A DNA stretch of 64,000 bases from Amycolatopsis acidicola (GTDB lineage: Bacteria > Actinomycetota > Actinomycetes > Mycobacteriales > Pseudonocardiaceae): positions 1 through 64,000 of the forward strand of contig NZ_VMNW02000007.1 in assembly GCF_007713735.2 (NCBI RefSeq), written 5' to 3'. Under the pieces are notes generated by a model. It did not search any database. It saw only the letters and a list, made by a program, of their open reading frames with translations, and was not told the DNA's origin. The position numbers were made by a program, and so were the translations under genes. Positions 44,535 to 53,843 of this stretch are shown here, one piece after another (within the stretch, counting starts at the first letter, position 1; every line of letters starts with the position of its first letter).

Positions 44535-45236
44535 ATGCCGGGCGGCCGCAACGGACCGGAAACACGCCAGCAGATCATCGACCGGTTCAGCGAACTCGTG
44601 GCGGACCACGGTTTCGAGGAGGCGAGCGTGTCCATGCTCGCCTCCTCGCTCGGCATCAGCAAAGGCACGGTCGTGCACCACTTCCCCTCCAAGAACCTCA
44701 TCCTGTGCGAGGCCCACCTCCAGTACATGGACCGCCGCGTGCGGGAGATGTACCGGATCCTGGAACACGTTCAGGTCCCCGAACATCAACTCGCCGCCAT
44801 GATGTACTGCATCATCCGCGCGCATCGCGACGACCGGCCCGGCACGATCTCCTTCCTTCGCGAGCAATCGCGATTCCCCTTCGGCGGCGACGTCGCCAAT
44901 CTGCGCACGCTGCGCAACGAGTTCACTTCGATCATGACCGGGATCCTCCGGCGGGGCCAGCTGTCCGGAGCGTTCGCATTCGAACAGGTCACCCTGACCG
45001 CCATGCAGATCTTCGGACAGTGCAACTACGTATGGACATGGTTCCGGCTCGACGAAGCCGCCACCGTCGAAGAGGTCTCCGCCGAGTTCGCCGCGAACAT
45101 CCTCCGGGGAGTACGCGCGACCGGCAAAGCAGATGATCCTGAATTCTCCCCGAAGAAACTGCGAGAATTCTTCGTCAGCCTCACTCCCCATCTGGCCCCG
45201 CACCACCCACCGGCCGGGAGCCGCCGCACCGCGTGA
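44535..45236 (+). CDS. TetR-family regulator
   Basis: A 233-residue repressor. Residues about 12-58 form the TetR helix-turn-helix (FEEASVSMLASSLGISKGTVVHHF), followed by an all-helical ligand domain. GAGGAGG lies before the ATG. As the only TetR protein in the 32-45 kb region it is the candidate to bind the paired CGTACG elements at 37990-38113. Acyl-CoA or acid ligands would fit the neighbouring genes. Confidence 0.88.
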   Translation: MPGGRNGPETRQQIIDRFSELVADHGFEEASVSMLASSLGISKGTVVHHFPSKNLILCEAHLQYMDRRVREMYRILEHVQVPEHQLAAMMYCIIRAHRDDRPGTISFLREQSRFPFGGDVANLRTLRNEFTSIMTGILRRGQLSGAFAFEQVTLTAMQIFGQCNYVWTWFRLDEAATVEEVSAEFAANILRGVRATGKADDPEFSPKKLREFFVSLTPHLAPHHPPAGSRRTA

Positions 45237-45284
45237 GCCTGCCGCGACAGCTACTTTGCGAGGCGGGAGAGGCAAAACCGGCGA

Positions 45285-46049
45285 TCACACACGGCTTCCG
45301 GCCCGGGGATCGGCCAGGGAGAACCCGCCGTCGACGGTCAGGGTCTGGCCGGTCATGGTCGTGGCGTGCAGGGCGAGGAATTCGATGACCCCGGCGATGT
45401 CGTCCGGCGCGGACACGCGGTTGAGCAACGCCGCCTGTGCCGTCGCTTCCTCACGGGCCGCGATGCCTTCCAGCGGCCAATCGCTCGTGACCAACCCGGG
45501 CGCCACCGCATTGACGCGCGCGTGGGGGCCGAGCGCTCGGGCGAGGTTCTTGGTCAGGTTCACCACCGCGGCTTTCGACGCCGCGTAGGCCATGCTGCTG
45601 CCCGGCGCGTCGAGGCCGGCCAGGGAGGCGGTGTTGACGACCCCGGCGCCGTCGGCCAGGTGGTCCTTCGCGGCACGGACGCACCAGAACGTGCCCAGGA
45701 CGTTGGTGCGCCACACTTTTTCCCACACGTCGTCGGTGAGCAGGTCAAGGCGCGAGGACGGGATCACGTGCGTCACGCCGGGAGTTCCGGCGTTGCAGAC
45801 GAGCGCGTCCAGCTTCCCGAAGCGGTCCACGACGGACTCGATCATCGCGAGCACCGAGGGCTCGTCCGAGATGTCGCCGGGCGCGCCAAACACGTCGTAG
45901 CCTTCGGCAGTGAGTGACGCGACGAAGTGCTTGCCACGTTCGTCGCCGGGCAGGAAGTTGACCGCGACCCGGCAGCCCGCGGCGATGAACCGCTCCACGC
46001 AAGCCTTCCCGATCCCCGACGCCGCACCCGTCACGAGGACTCGGGACAT
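45285..46049 (-). CDS. SDR-family oxidoreductase
   Basis: A 254-residue short-chain dehydrogenase with GAASGIG nucleotide motif, N-A-G-T-P, NTASLAG and Y-A-A-S-K. After the second strand it reads NFLPGDERG, with no acidic residue, so NADP(H) is possible. The ATG at 46049 abuts the preceding decarboxylase-family gene (overlap 1 base). The product is probably paired with that protein in metabolising a 3-oxo acid. Confidence 0.85.
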   Translation of the reverse strand: MSRVLVTGAASGIGKACVERFIAAGCRVAVNFLPGDERGKHFVASLTAEGYDVFGAPGDISDEPSVLAMIESVVDRFGKLDALVCNAGTPGVTHVIPSSRLDLLTDDVWEKVWRTNVLGTFWCVRAAKDHLADGAGVVNTASLAGLDAPGSSMAYAASKAAVVNLTKNLARALGPHARVNAVAPGLVTSDWPLEGIAAREEATAQAALLNRVSAPDDIAGVIEFLALHATTMTGQTLTVDGGFSLADPRAGSRV

Positions 46050-46843
46050 CACGCGGGACCTCCGTCCACAATGCACTGAGCCGATAGATCGCCGTCGCCG
46101 CGGGTGTGCAGGATCCGGGCGTCGACGAACTCCCGCACGTCGAGCGCGGCAAGGCGGTTGACGACGTGATGAAGCGTCGGCAACTGCGCGAAAGTGGCGC
46201 TATGGAAGGCGAATCGCCCGGAACCGGTCCACGCGCGTTCCACCACCGGCGGCTGGGCGCCGGCGGGGGTCATCGTCACGTAGTCCGCGTCGGCGCCGGC
46301 TCCGCCGGTCCGCGGGATGTACTTGCGCACGAGCACGCCTTCCGGCCGCGGGGTGTGCGGGTTTCGTTCACCGGGCGAGGTTTCGACGAGGTCGCGCACG
46401 GCGAGGTCGACGAAGGTGAAGCCGTCCCAGGACGCCGACCCGCGCGACGCTCCGCCGGTATGGGTGTGTCCGGGGATCTCGGCATACAGCTTGGGATATC
46501 CGAGCTCCTCGCGGCCCGTCATGATCGCATCGGGCAGGTTTTCCCACAGCACCGGGAGATAGTCGAAGGCGCGGCCCCCGACGAGCACCGGGACGCGCAC
46601 CCGGACGATGTTGTATCCGCGTCCGGCCAGCCAGCGCAGATCGGAGAGGTAGTGGGCCTCGACCACGACCACCGGATCGGCGGGCAGGGCCATGTCCTCG
46701 GCGAGGAGCGGCTCCAGCCCGTCGACGCGTGCCGTGACTTCGAGCCGGATCCGGCGGTTCTCCCCCGACTGGCGGTCCGGGACGTGCCGGGGTCCGTTCG
46801 CCGGCCCGAACCCCAGCGGCATCCTCGTCATGTAGGGCGTCAT
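46049..46843 (-). CDS. Acetoacetate decarboxylase-family protein
   Basis: A 264-residue ADC-family protein. EELGYPKLYAEI contains Lys118, the Schiff-base lysine of acetoacetate decarboxylases, with Glu112/113 nearby. The N-terminus differs from clostridial enzymes, and the family also contains dehydratases and aldolases that keep the lysine. So 3-oxo-acid decarboxylation is likely but not certain. It is coupled to the MFS gene (4-base overlap) and to the SDR. Confidence 0.82.
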   Translation of the reverse strand: MTPYMTRMPLGFGPANGPRHVPDRQSGENRRIRLEVTARVDGLEPLLAEDMALPADPVVVVEAHYLSDLRWLAGRGYNIVRVRVPVLVGGRAFDYLPVLWENLPDAIMTGREELGYPKLYAEIPGHTHTGGASRGSASWDGFTFVDLAVRDLVETSPGERNPHTPRPEGVLVRKYIPRTGGAGADADYVTMTPAGAQPPVVERAWTGSGRFAFHSATFAQLPTLHHVVNRLAALDVREFVDARILHTRGDGDLSAQCIVDGGPA

Positions 46844-48153
46844 GCCAGCGGCTCCTCTTGCAGGGCGGGCGCGGCCGGGGCCCGGGCCGGGTCGGGCCCG
46901 AGCGCCCAGGTGCTGATCGTGCCGAGCACCGAGAACACCGCGGAGTACGCGCAGACGATCCAGATCGTGCCGGTCCAGCCGACCAGCGCCGTGGCGATGA
47001 GCGGGGCGAGCGCACCACCGAGCAGCGACCCCGCCTGATAGGTGAGCGTCGAGGCCGTGAAGCGCACCTCGGCCGGGAACCGCTCGGCGATGTACGTCGC
47101 CAATGCGCCGTAGGAGGTCGCGTAGAGCACCCCGTGCACGAGGAAAGCCGGGATCAACGCGGCCATCGAACCGCTCTTGACCGCTCCGAAGAGGACGAAC
47201 ACCCACGGAATCAACGACGCGCTCCCGAGCAGGACGACCCGTTGCCTGCCGCGTTCGGCCCACCTGCCCGCAAGCGGGACCGCGATCGCCATCGCCGCGG
47301 AGCCGAGCAACAGAGCGGCGAGGATCTGCCCCCGGCTGAACGCCCCGCTGGTCTGGGCGTAGGACACCGAAAACGTGCTGACCCCGTAGAAGTAGACGCC
47401 TGTCCCCATGACGACACCGCTGACCAGCAGGATCTGTTTCGGGAACCGGCGCAGCGCGTCGACGAGCGGGAGCTTCGGGAGTTCCCCGGCTTTCTCGGCC
47501 CGCGCGAACTCGGGGCTCTCCTCGATCGAGGTGCGGACCCACAGGCCCAGCGCGATCAGCAGACCGCTGATCAGGAACGGGATACGCCAGCCCCACGACA
47601 GGAAAGCCCCGTCCCCCAACGAGGACACGGCCAGGAACCCGAGCGTCGAGAGGATCAGGCCGATCGGCAGTCCCATGTGCGGCAAACTGCCGTACAGGCC
47701 GCGGCGTCCCGGCGGAGCGTGCTCGACGGCGGTGAGCACCGCGCCGCCCCATTCCCCGCCGACTCCGGCGCCCTGCACCATGCGCAGCACCACCAGCAGG
47801 AGCGGGGCCCACAGGCCGATCGCGTGGAACGTGGGCAGCGCCCCGATCAGCATCGTCGCCAGGCCCATCATGGTCAGCGACACCATCAGCATCTTCTTGC
47901 GGCCGACGCGGTCGCCGAAATGCCCGAAGATCAGGCCGCCGACCGGGCGCGCCGCGAAACCGACGGCGAAGGTCGAAAAGGACAGCAGCAGCCCGGCCTG
48001 TTCGCTGTGGCTGGGGAAGAACAGCGGCGCGAACACGGTGGCGGAGGCCGCACCGTAGAGCATGTAGTCATACCACTCCACCGTCGTGCCGATGATGACC
48101 GACATTCTCAGCTTCGCCAGCTGACGGGGGCGCGGCGCCGGGCCCAGGGACAT
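46840..48153 (-). CDS. MFS transporter, metabolite:H+ symporter family
   Basis: A 437-residue, twelve-helix major facilitator. IGTTVEWYDYMLYGAAS, GDRVGRKKML and RMVQGAGVGGEWGGAVL are the marks of the metabolite:H+ symporter group (relatives of ProP, KgtP and ShiA). The ATG at 48153 with GGAGAG upstream was preferred over a TTG at 48165. It probably imports an organic acid used by the decarboxylase-family protein and SDR. It is divergent from the IclR regulator. Confidence 0.89.
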   Translation of the reverse strand: MSLGPAPRPRQLAKLRMSVIIGTTVEWYDYMLYGAASATVFAPLFFPSHSEQAGLLLSFSTFAVGFAARPVGGLIFGHFGDRVGRKKMLMVSLTMMGLATMLIGALPTFHAIGLWAPLLLVVLRMVQGAGVGGEWGGAVLTAVEHAPPGRRGLYGSLPHMGLPIGLILSTLGFLAVSSLGDGAFLSWGWRIPFLISGLLIALGLWVRTSIEESPEFARAEKAGELPKLPLVDALRRFPKQILLVSGVVMGTGVYFYGVSTFSVSYAQTSGAFSRGQILAALLLGSAAMAIAVPLAGRWAERGRQRVVLLGSASLIPWVFVLFGAVKSGSMAALIPAFLVHGVLYATSYGALATYIAERFPAEVRFTASTLTYQAGSLLGGALAPLIATALVGWTGTIWIVCAYSAVFSVLGTISTWALGPDPARAPAAPALQEEPLA

Positions 48154-48294
48154 GCTGCTCTCCAATTCGACGGTTCGACACTCCGCGTCCGGTGTCGCAG
48201 GCTGTCACTCAACGTGGCCCGCCCGCAGGTCCGCAACACCCCGGGCGGCCCTCGTCCGGACTCGCTCGCAGGCCGGAACCATCGACCCCTGTGT

Positions 48295-48309
48295 GTTCAC
48301 CTAGTGAAC
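48295..48309. promoter_or_regulatory. IclR-type palindrome in the divergent promoter
   Basis: GTTCACCTAGTGAAC is a perfect dyad (6-bp arms, 3-bp centre), 22 bases before the IclR start codon and 142 bases before the MFS start. It is probably the autoregulatory site. Confidence 0.65.
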
Positions 48310-48330
48310 GACAGGGGTTACGTTGGTGTC

Positions 48331-49131
48331 ATGCAAGACGACGGTGTCCGGGTCATCAGCCGCGCGGCGACCCTGCTGCGGCTCGTGGCCGCTCAAGGGC
48401 CGGGTGGGTGCACGACGAGTGAGATCGCGCGGCTCGCGCACATCGCGCGGCCCACCGTGCACCGGCTGCTCACCGCGTTGCACGAGGAGGGCTTCCTCGA
48501 CCGCGAGCGGCAGTCCGGCCGGTGGAGCATCGGACCGGAGATGTTCCTGCTGGGGCGGGAATCCTCCGAGCACTACCGCGCCATCACCCGCGGCCAGGAA
48601 CTCGTCACCAGCATCGCCCGGCGCTCGGGCGAATGCACGTTCCTCTCGGCTCGCCGCGCGGACGAAACGGTGTGCCTGCTGCGCGAGGAAGGCAGTTTCC
48701 CGTTGCGGTCACACGTGATGCACGATGGCGTCCGCCTGCCGCTGGCGGTCGCGTCCGCGGGGATGGCCATCCTGGCGCAACTGCCGGACCGCGAGGTGCG
48801 GGAGTACCTCGACAGCGTCGACCTCGTCCCGCAGTGGGGCGCCATGTACAGCAGGGACAAGGTCGAGACACGGATCGCCGAGACGCGCGCCCAGGGGTAC
48901 GCGGTCATCCCGGGGCTGGTAGCGCCCGGCTGCTGGGCGATCGCCGCCGCGGTGTTCAACGCCCGGCGCGAGCCGATGTGGTCGCTGAGCATCACCGCGG
49001 TCGAGGCGCGGACCGGCGACGGGCGCCTCGAACGCCTGGGACAGTCCCTGCTCGACGAAGCGCACCACCTCTCGCAGACGCTGGCCGGCATGGCCTCGCG
49101 CGCGCCCGCGACGCCGATGCCACTGTCCTGA
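48331..49131 (+). CDS. IclR-family transcriptional regulator
   Basis: A 266-residue regulator. Residues about 5-70 form the winged helix (TTSEIARLAHIARPTVHRLLTAL). A GAF-like effector domain follows, with GVRLPLAVASAGMAILAQL and APGCWAIAAAVF. IclR proteins sense small acids and control catabolic operons. Its divergence from the MFS-decarboxylase-SDR operon and the palindrome between them indicate that it controls that operon and itself. Confidence 0.89.
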   Translation: MQDDGVRVISRAATLLRLVAAQGPGGCTTSEIARLAHIARPTVHRLLTALHEEGFLDRERQSGRWSIGPEMFLLGRESSEHYRAITRGQELVTSIARRSGECTFLSARRADETVCLLREEGSFPLRSHVMHDGVRLPLAVASAGMAILAQLPDREVREYLDSVDLVPQWGAMYSRDKVETRIAETRAQGYAVIPGLVAPGCWAIAAAVFNARREPMWSLSITAVEARTGDGRLERLGQSLLDEAHHLSQTLAGMASRAPATPMPLS

Positions 49132-49262
49132 TATTGCTCGCACAGTGAACATCCGTGGCCGGTCCGGTTGGCTGGCGAACAGCTCGCATCCGGGCCATGT
49201 CTTCACCGGCCGTCGCGACCTAGGTTGGTTTCGGCCCTACGACCCGACGCGAGGAGTGATGG

Positions 49263-50189
49263 ATGTACGGCAAGGTGGCCGTGATCGGCGCCGGCACGAT
49301 GGGGCGCGGACTCGCGCTCTCGCACACACTGGCCGGTTCCAGCGTGGCCCTGTACGACGTGTCGGGCGCGGTCCTGAGTGCTGCCCGCGTGCTCATCGCT
49401 TCCGCGGCGGAAACGCTGGTGACGGGCGGCCTCCTCGACGCCGCCGAATCCGAGCGCGTACAGGCTTCGATCACGATCGAGCCGGATCTCGCCACGGCCC
49501 TCGCCGGCGCGTCGCTGATCGTCGAGACCGTCGTCGAAGATCCGGACGTCAAACGCGCGGTGTTCGCCGACCTCGACCGGCTCGCTCCCGAAGACGCCGT
49601 CCTCACCAGCAATTCCTCGCGCCTTGACGTCTTCCCGCTGGTCCCCGCCAGTCGCACCGGCCACTTCCTGATCGCCCACTGGTACAACCCCTCGTACCTG
49701 ACCGACCTGGTCGACGTGGTCCCGCACCCGGACTGCCCCGCCGAGCGCGCGGACCAGCTCGTCGCCTACCTCCGCCAGGCGGGCAAACGACCGGTACTGC
49801 TGCGCAAGTTCATGCCGGGCTACCTCGCCAACCGCATCCAGTCCGCCATCGCCCAAGAGGTCTTCTTCTTGCTGGACAACGGTTTCGCGACCCCACAGCA
49901 GATCGACGACTCCATCCGGTACGGCCTGGCCGAACGGCTGCTGGCGCACGGCTACCTCGAGAAATGTGACTACACCGGACTGGAGCTGATGCAGCGCACC
50001 CTGGCCAACGCCACCTACACCCCGCCGCCCCAAACCGTGAAGTCGCCGGCACTCGACGCGCTCGTGGCGGCCGGACACACGGGAGTCATGGCCGGAGCGG
50101 GTTTCTACGACTACGGCGACACCGAGCCGGCGGAGCTGCTCGCCGAACGCGACCAGCGCCTGATGCGGCTCCGGCAGGCCCGCTCGTGA
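49263..50189 (+). CDS. 3-hydroxyacyl-CoA dehydrogenase, NAD-binding family
   Basis: A 308-residue dehydrogenase. VAVIGAGTMGRGLA is the NAD Rossmann motif, TSNSSRLDV and HWYNPSYL (catalytic His region) follow, and KFMPGYLANRIQSAIAQE opens the C-terminal helical domain. The length matches single-domain HADs such as 3-hydroxybutyryl-CoA or L-gulonate dehydrogenases. The ATG at 49263 has GAGGAG upstream. Its stop overlaps the amidohydrolase start (GTGA). Confidence 0.85.
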   Translation: MYGKVAVIGAGTMGRGLALSHTLAGSSVALYDVSGAVLSAARVLIASAAETLVTGGLLDAAESERVQASITIEPDLATALAGASLIVETVVEDPDVKRAVFADLDRLAPEDAVLTSNSSRLDVFPLVPASRTGHFLIAHWYNPSYLTDLVDVVPHPDCPAERADQLVAYLRQAGKRPVLLRKFMPGYLANRIQSAIAQEVFFLLDNGFATPQQIDDSIRYGLAERLLAHGYLEKCDYTGLELMQRTLANATYTPPPQTVKSPALDALVAAGHTGVMAGAGFYDYGDTEPAELLAERDQRLMRLRQARS

Positions 50190-51220
50190 GCGACGCGCTC
50201 TTCGACCACCCTTCCCAGCGGGACGACTGGCTCGACCTGACAACGGAAACAGCGTTGGACCCGGACCAGCCGATCGTCGACGCGCACCATCATCTCTGGG
50301 CACGCGAGAACTTCGGCTACCTCCTCGACGCCTTCACCGACGACGTCGTCGCCTCCGGTCACAACGTCGTGGCATCGGTGTACGCCGAGTGCACCAGCGG
50401 CTGGGAGGAATCCGGCCGGCCCGACAACCTGCGCGCGGTCGGCGAGGCCCGTTTCGTCGCGGCCGAACGGCAAAGCACCCGTCGCGGACCGCTCGCCGAC
50501 CCGCTGGCCGGGTACGTCGCCTATCTCGACGCGCTCGACGAAAGTACTGTCCGGCAAGCGATCGAGGCCCATCGCGCCGTCCCCGGCGCCCGGCTCCTCG
50601 GCTTCCGGCAGTCGGCAACCTGGGACCCGGACCCGGCCGTGAAGGTCATCGCCCGCACACCACCGGCCGGACTCCTGGCCTCCGACGAGTTCGCCCGCGG
50701 ATTCCGGCACATCGCCGAAGCGGGTCTCACCTTCGACGCCTGGGTCTTCCACACCCAGCTCGGAGACGTCGAACAACTGGCACAACGCTTCCCCGGCACG
50801 ACGATCGTGCTCGACCACGCCGGCGGCCCGATCGGCCTCGGCGGCTATCGCGACGCCGAAGTGTTCCCTGCCTGGGCCACCGCCCTGCGCCGACTTGCCG
50901 CACGCCCGAACGTCCACCTGAAATTCGGCGGGCTCGCGATGCCGTTGCGCGGCGAACACTGGCACGAAGACGAACGGCCGCCGGGTTCGGACGTACTCGC
51001 CGAGCACTGGGCACCCTGGTTCACCGAAGCGATCGAGGCCTTCGGGACAGCCAGGACGATGTTCGAGAGCAACTTCCCGGTCGACCGGATCAGCGGGCAC
51101 TACGGAACCCTCTGGAACGCCTTCAAACGACTGGCCGCCGCCCTGTCCGAAGACGAGAAGGACCAGATCTTCCGGACGACCGCGGTGCACACATATGGAC
51201 TGCGGCTCACCTCTCGTTGA
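50186..51220 (+). CDS. Amidohydrolase_2-family TIM-barrel hydrolase
   Basis: A 344-residue metal-dependent hydrolase. IVDAHHHLW is the first metal motif (HxH). FHTQL, LDHAGGP and FESNFPVD give the later His and Asp ligands. The family includes 2-pyrone-4,6-dicarboxylate lactonase, 4-sulfomuconolactonase and rhamnono-1,4-lactonase. A lactone opening coupled to the hydroxyacyl dehydrogenase upstream is the likely job. GTG start, coupled through the GTGA overlap. Confidence 0.85.
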   Translation: MSDALFDHPSQRDDWLDLTTETALDPDQPIVDAHHHLWARENFGYLLDAFTDDVVASGHNVVASVYAECTSGWEESGRPDNLRAVGEARFVAAERQSTRRGPLADPLAGYVAYLDALDESTVRQAIEAHRAVPGARLLGFRQSATWDPDPAVKVIARTPPAGLLASDEFARGFRHIAEAGLTFDAWVFHTQLGDVEQLAQRFPGTTIVLDHAGGPIGLGGYRDAEVFPAWATALRRLAARPNVHLKFGGLAMPLRGEHWHEDERPPGSDVLAEHWAPWFTEAIEAFGTARTMFESNFPVDRISGHYGTLWNAFKRLAAALSEDEKDQIFRTTAVHTYGLRLTSR

Positions 51221-51788
51221 TCGCGTGGACCGACCCGAGCTCAGTTCTCGTCGGCCGGACCTGGATCATCAAGGAAAGCGGGTCAGGCCGACGATCTCGT
51301 CGCGACTGTGGGAGCGTGCCTGCCGAGGCCGGTGTGCACAGTGGGCCGCACAGTCGAGCCCGTTCTCGTTTGTCCTATGTAGACCTTGGCACGGGGTCAC
51401 GCTTCGTCCGTATCCAACCGCCAAGGCGCATCGCGCCGTACGCCGGCGGGAACGCAGGTATCACCAGCAGGTACTCCGGCTGATGATACTTCCACGCAAG
51501 ACCCACAAACCCAGCACCATGGCAAGTCCGCTGGGCACACGGACCGGGCACCCGGGCTCGTCGTGCTATCTCCACGACTGACGCTGGCCGCAGCGCCGGC
51601 CGCGTCCAACGGAGCCCCAGTACGCCGAGGTCCGCTCCGTCGACAGCGACAAGGTCCACCCGGGTCGACGCCCAGCCGTCTGAACGCCGGATGGCGTGCC
51701 GTGACCGTTCAGGCCGGCCCTGCCCAGCGCATGCGGCGCCGCCGCCCGGGGCGGGACCTGTGGTCGAGGTCGCCGTGGGAGTTCATGT
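51221..51788. other. Gene-poor 568-bp stretch
   Basis: No convincing gene. The frames on either strand are short and have no recognisable motif. It leads into the scar of broken genes at 51789-52921 and may itself be decayed coding sequence. Confidence 0.5.
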
Positions 51789-52243
51789 TCAATGGCCGGG
51801 CCGGGTGGCGCGGACCCCGTCGCGGGTCGCGGCGGGAAACCGGCCGAATCGGTCGCGGTAGGCGCGGGCGAAGCAGCCGGGGTTGGTGAATCCCCAGTAC
51901 GCTGCGATCTCGGCGACGGAGCCCACGCCTTGTCCGAGATCCTCGTGAGCGCGATCGAGGCGCACCTGACGCAGGTATTGCAGAGGGCTGAGCCGGTGCC
52001 GATCTTGGAACGCGTACTGGAGGCTGCGTACGCTCACGCCCGACATCCGGGCGAGGTCGGACATGGTGCAGCCGCGGTCGGGTGCGCGTTCGATCTCGTC
52101 GATGACCCGATCCAGCGCGCTTCGGGGGCGTGCTTCCGTGCGTCGGTGACCAGGTTCTCGGTGCAGGAGTGCGGCTGGGACATCAGCAAGGCGGCGACGA
52201 GGCCGCGTTCCAGCAGCTCCAGGTAGTGCGCCGGCAGCCTGAA
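51789..52243 (-). pseudogene. AraC-family regulator, truncated and frameshifted
   Basis: The frame from 52064 down reads SDLARMSGVSVRSLQYAFQ, then SPLQYLRQVRLDRAHEDL and GFTNPGCFARAYRDRFG, the two AraC helix-turn-helix motifs. Upstream the protein continues as RSALDRVIDEIERAPDRG. The AraC-binding domain segment LPAHYLELLERGLVAALL continues it in a different frame near 52125. The N-terminal domain is missing, replaced by a reverse-transcriptase remnant. Confidence 0.75.
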
Positions 52244-52705
52244 GTTGGCCAATCCGTGTCGCTTTCGCCTCGCGCGCTCCACTACGGTGGATCGAGGATC
52301 GCCGACGATGCTGGCAATGTATTCGTCCAGCACGGACAAGGCGATATTCGCCAGCAGCGGGGACAGGATACCCCCTTGCGGCGGGCCAGTGCGGGTATCT
52401 CTCATGATCAGGTCCCGAGACAGGATCCCGGCCTTGAGGAAATGTCTTGACCAGGTAGAAGCGCGCGGCAGGAAGCTGCGCTCCTCGACCATGGACCGCA
52501 ACTCGTCGGGAAACACCCCGGCTCCGCGCCGGGCTTCGATGCAGTGGGCCGTCTCGCCATCCACACCAGCAGTGCGGGCACCCTTGTTACGCCGCACACG
52601 ATCCCACGCAACAAGCGGAAACGCGGGATCGACAACGAGGGTGCACAGCTCGTCAAACCGGCGATGAGGCTCCTCTCTCGCCCAACGGTGCTGCGCGCAA
52701 GCTTG
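52235..52705 (-). pseudogene. Group II intron reverse transcriptase/maturase remnant
   Basis: The frame contains RRFDELCTLVVDPAF, VAWDRVRRNKGARTAGVDG and PPQGGILSPLLANIALSVLDE, which are hallmarks of LtrA-type reverse transcriptases. Between residues about 103 and 109 the fingers/palm region is deleted in frame. The YADD catalytic box is missing because the frame switches to AraC-like sequence right after RRKRHGLANFRL. It cannot be active. Confidence 0.8.
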
Positions 52706-52921
52706 CCTCGACGAGGCCGCGGAGGCCGCCGGATAGCGAGCCAGGATGTCAAGGATTGCCTGCTGCTCCACGGAAACGACGGCTACGCCGGGGACCTGCC
52801 GTTCGAACAGCGGCTGCGCGACGTGATGGCGGTCGAGATCGCCGACGGCACCGCGCAGATCCAGAAGATCATCATCGCGCGCGAGCGGTACGGCCGGGAG
52901 TTCGTGCCCTACCGGCGTTGA
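52690..52921 (+). pseudogene. Acyl-CoA dehydrogenase C-terminal remnant
   Basis: From 52748 the frame reads DCLLLHGNDGYAGDLPFEQRL, then RDVMAVEIADGTAQIQKIIIARE and ends VPYRR. This is the 3' end of an acyl-CoA dehydrogenase. A piece CLDEAAEAAG just upstream is in another frame and followed by a stop. The rest of the gene is absent, presumably lost at the reverse-transcriptase junction near 52690. Confidence 0.75.
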
Positions 52922-53785
52922 TCACGCCGCGCCGAACGTGGCCCTCGCCGTGAACAATGGTTTGCCCGCGGCGTCGACGACCGTCGTACCCGCGACGGCA
53001 AGCCTCCTGCCGCGGCGTTCGACGACAGAGCTGAGCGCGATGGGCGGCCCCGCTACCACCACCGGGCGGTGGTAGCGCACCGTCAGATCGAGCACGGTCA
53101 AGTCCGCGCCGCCTTCGGCCGTGATCAGGTTCCGCAGTACGGCGCCCGACAGGAACGCTTGCACGCCACCGTGCATGATGCCGTACTGGTTGGCCACCTC
53201 GGGCGTCAGCTCCAGCCGGATCTCGCGCGGATCCCCCGCTCCGGCGACCTGGCCGAGCAGGCCCGCGAGCACGGTCTCCGGGGAAGTGACCGGCGTGCCG
53301 GGGTTCTGCGGCTGCTCGGCGACGACGGCGAAGCGGCCGGTGCAGCGGGCGATCACCCGGCCGTCCGTTGTGCTCAGCCGGGCGCCGGCCAGCACCGTTC
53401 CGTTGTACGTCTCCAGAGTTTCCGCCCGCGCTTCGACGGTCTGTCCCGGGCCCGGGAACTCGCCCGCGGCATCGATGCGCAGGCTCGCCGTGCGGCAGCC
53501 GTAGCCCGGGTCGAGCGTGGTCCGGACCGAACGCCCGGCCGACAGGTCCAGCAGGGCGCCGACGTAGCCGAGCGGAGTGGCCGCCGCCGTGACCTCGGGC
53601 CCTGGCAGGTCGCACGACCCCGTGATCCGTCCCGGTGCGCCTCCGGTGACCCGGATGCCGAACAGGGACTCGGCCGGGCTGAGCGGGCCGCCGACGACGG
53701 CGTCGACGCGTTTCCACTCCCGCAGCGGCGAAATCGCCGAGGTCGAATCGGTGGTCAACCATCCTCCATCATGCGACATATCCAT
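52922..53785 (-). CDS. Double-hotdog thioesterase-like protein (PaaI/DUF4442 type)
   Basis: A 287-residue protein with two hotdog-like halves. GYVGALLDLSAGRS in the first and NQYGIMHGGVQAFLSG in the second; the latter is the HGG motif of PaaI-type thioesterases. It could hydrolyse an acyl-CoA of the neighbouring pathway and so relieve CoA trapping. No clear ribosome site precedes either ATG (53785 or 53779), so the start is uncertain. It is the last gene of the minus-strand set. Confidence 0.75.
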   Translation of the reverse strand: MDMSHDGGWLTTDSTSAISPLREWKRVDAVVGGPLSPAESLFGIRVTGGAPGRITGSCDLPGPEVTAAATPLGYVGALLDLSAGRSVRTTLDPGYGCRTASLRIDAAGEFPGPGQTVEARAETLETYNGTVLAGARLSTTDGRVIARCTGRFAVVAEQPQNPGTPVTSPETVLAGLLGQVAGAGDPREIRLELTPEVANQYGIMHGGVQAFLSGAVLRNLITAEGGADLTVLDLTVRYHRPVVVAGPPIALSSVVERRGRRLAVAGTTVVDAAGKPLFTARATFGAA

Positions 53786-53843
53786 GTAGCAACTAGGTTC
53801 AACTGTAGAGTAAAGGGCGCGGCTGTGCAGTGTTCGGCCGGTC

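Noticed and set aside
51675..51710. CTGAACG...CGTTCAG inverted repeat
   Set aside because: The 7-bp arms with a long spacer are weak and there is no gene nearby to regulate or terminate.
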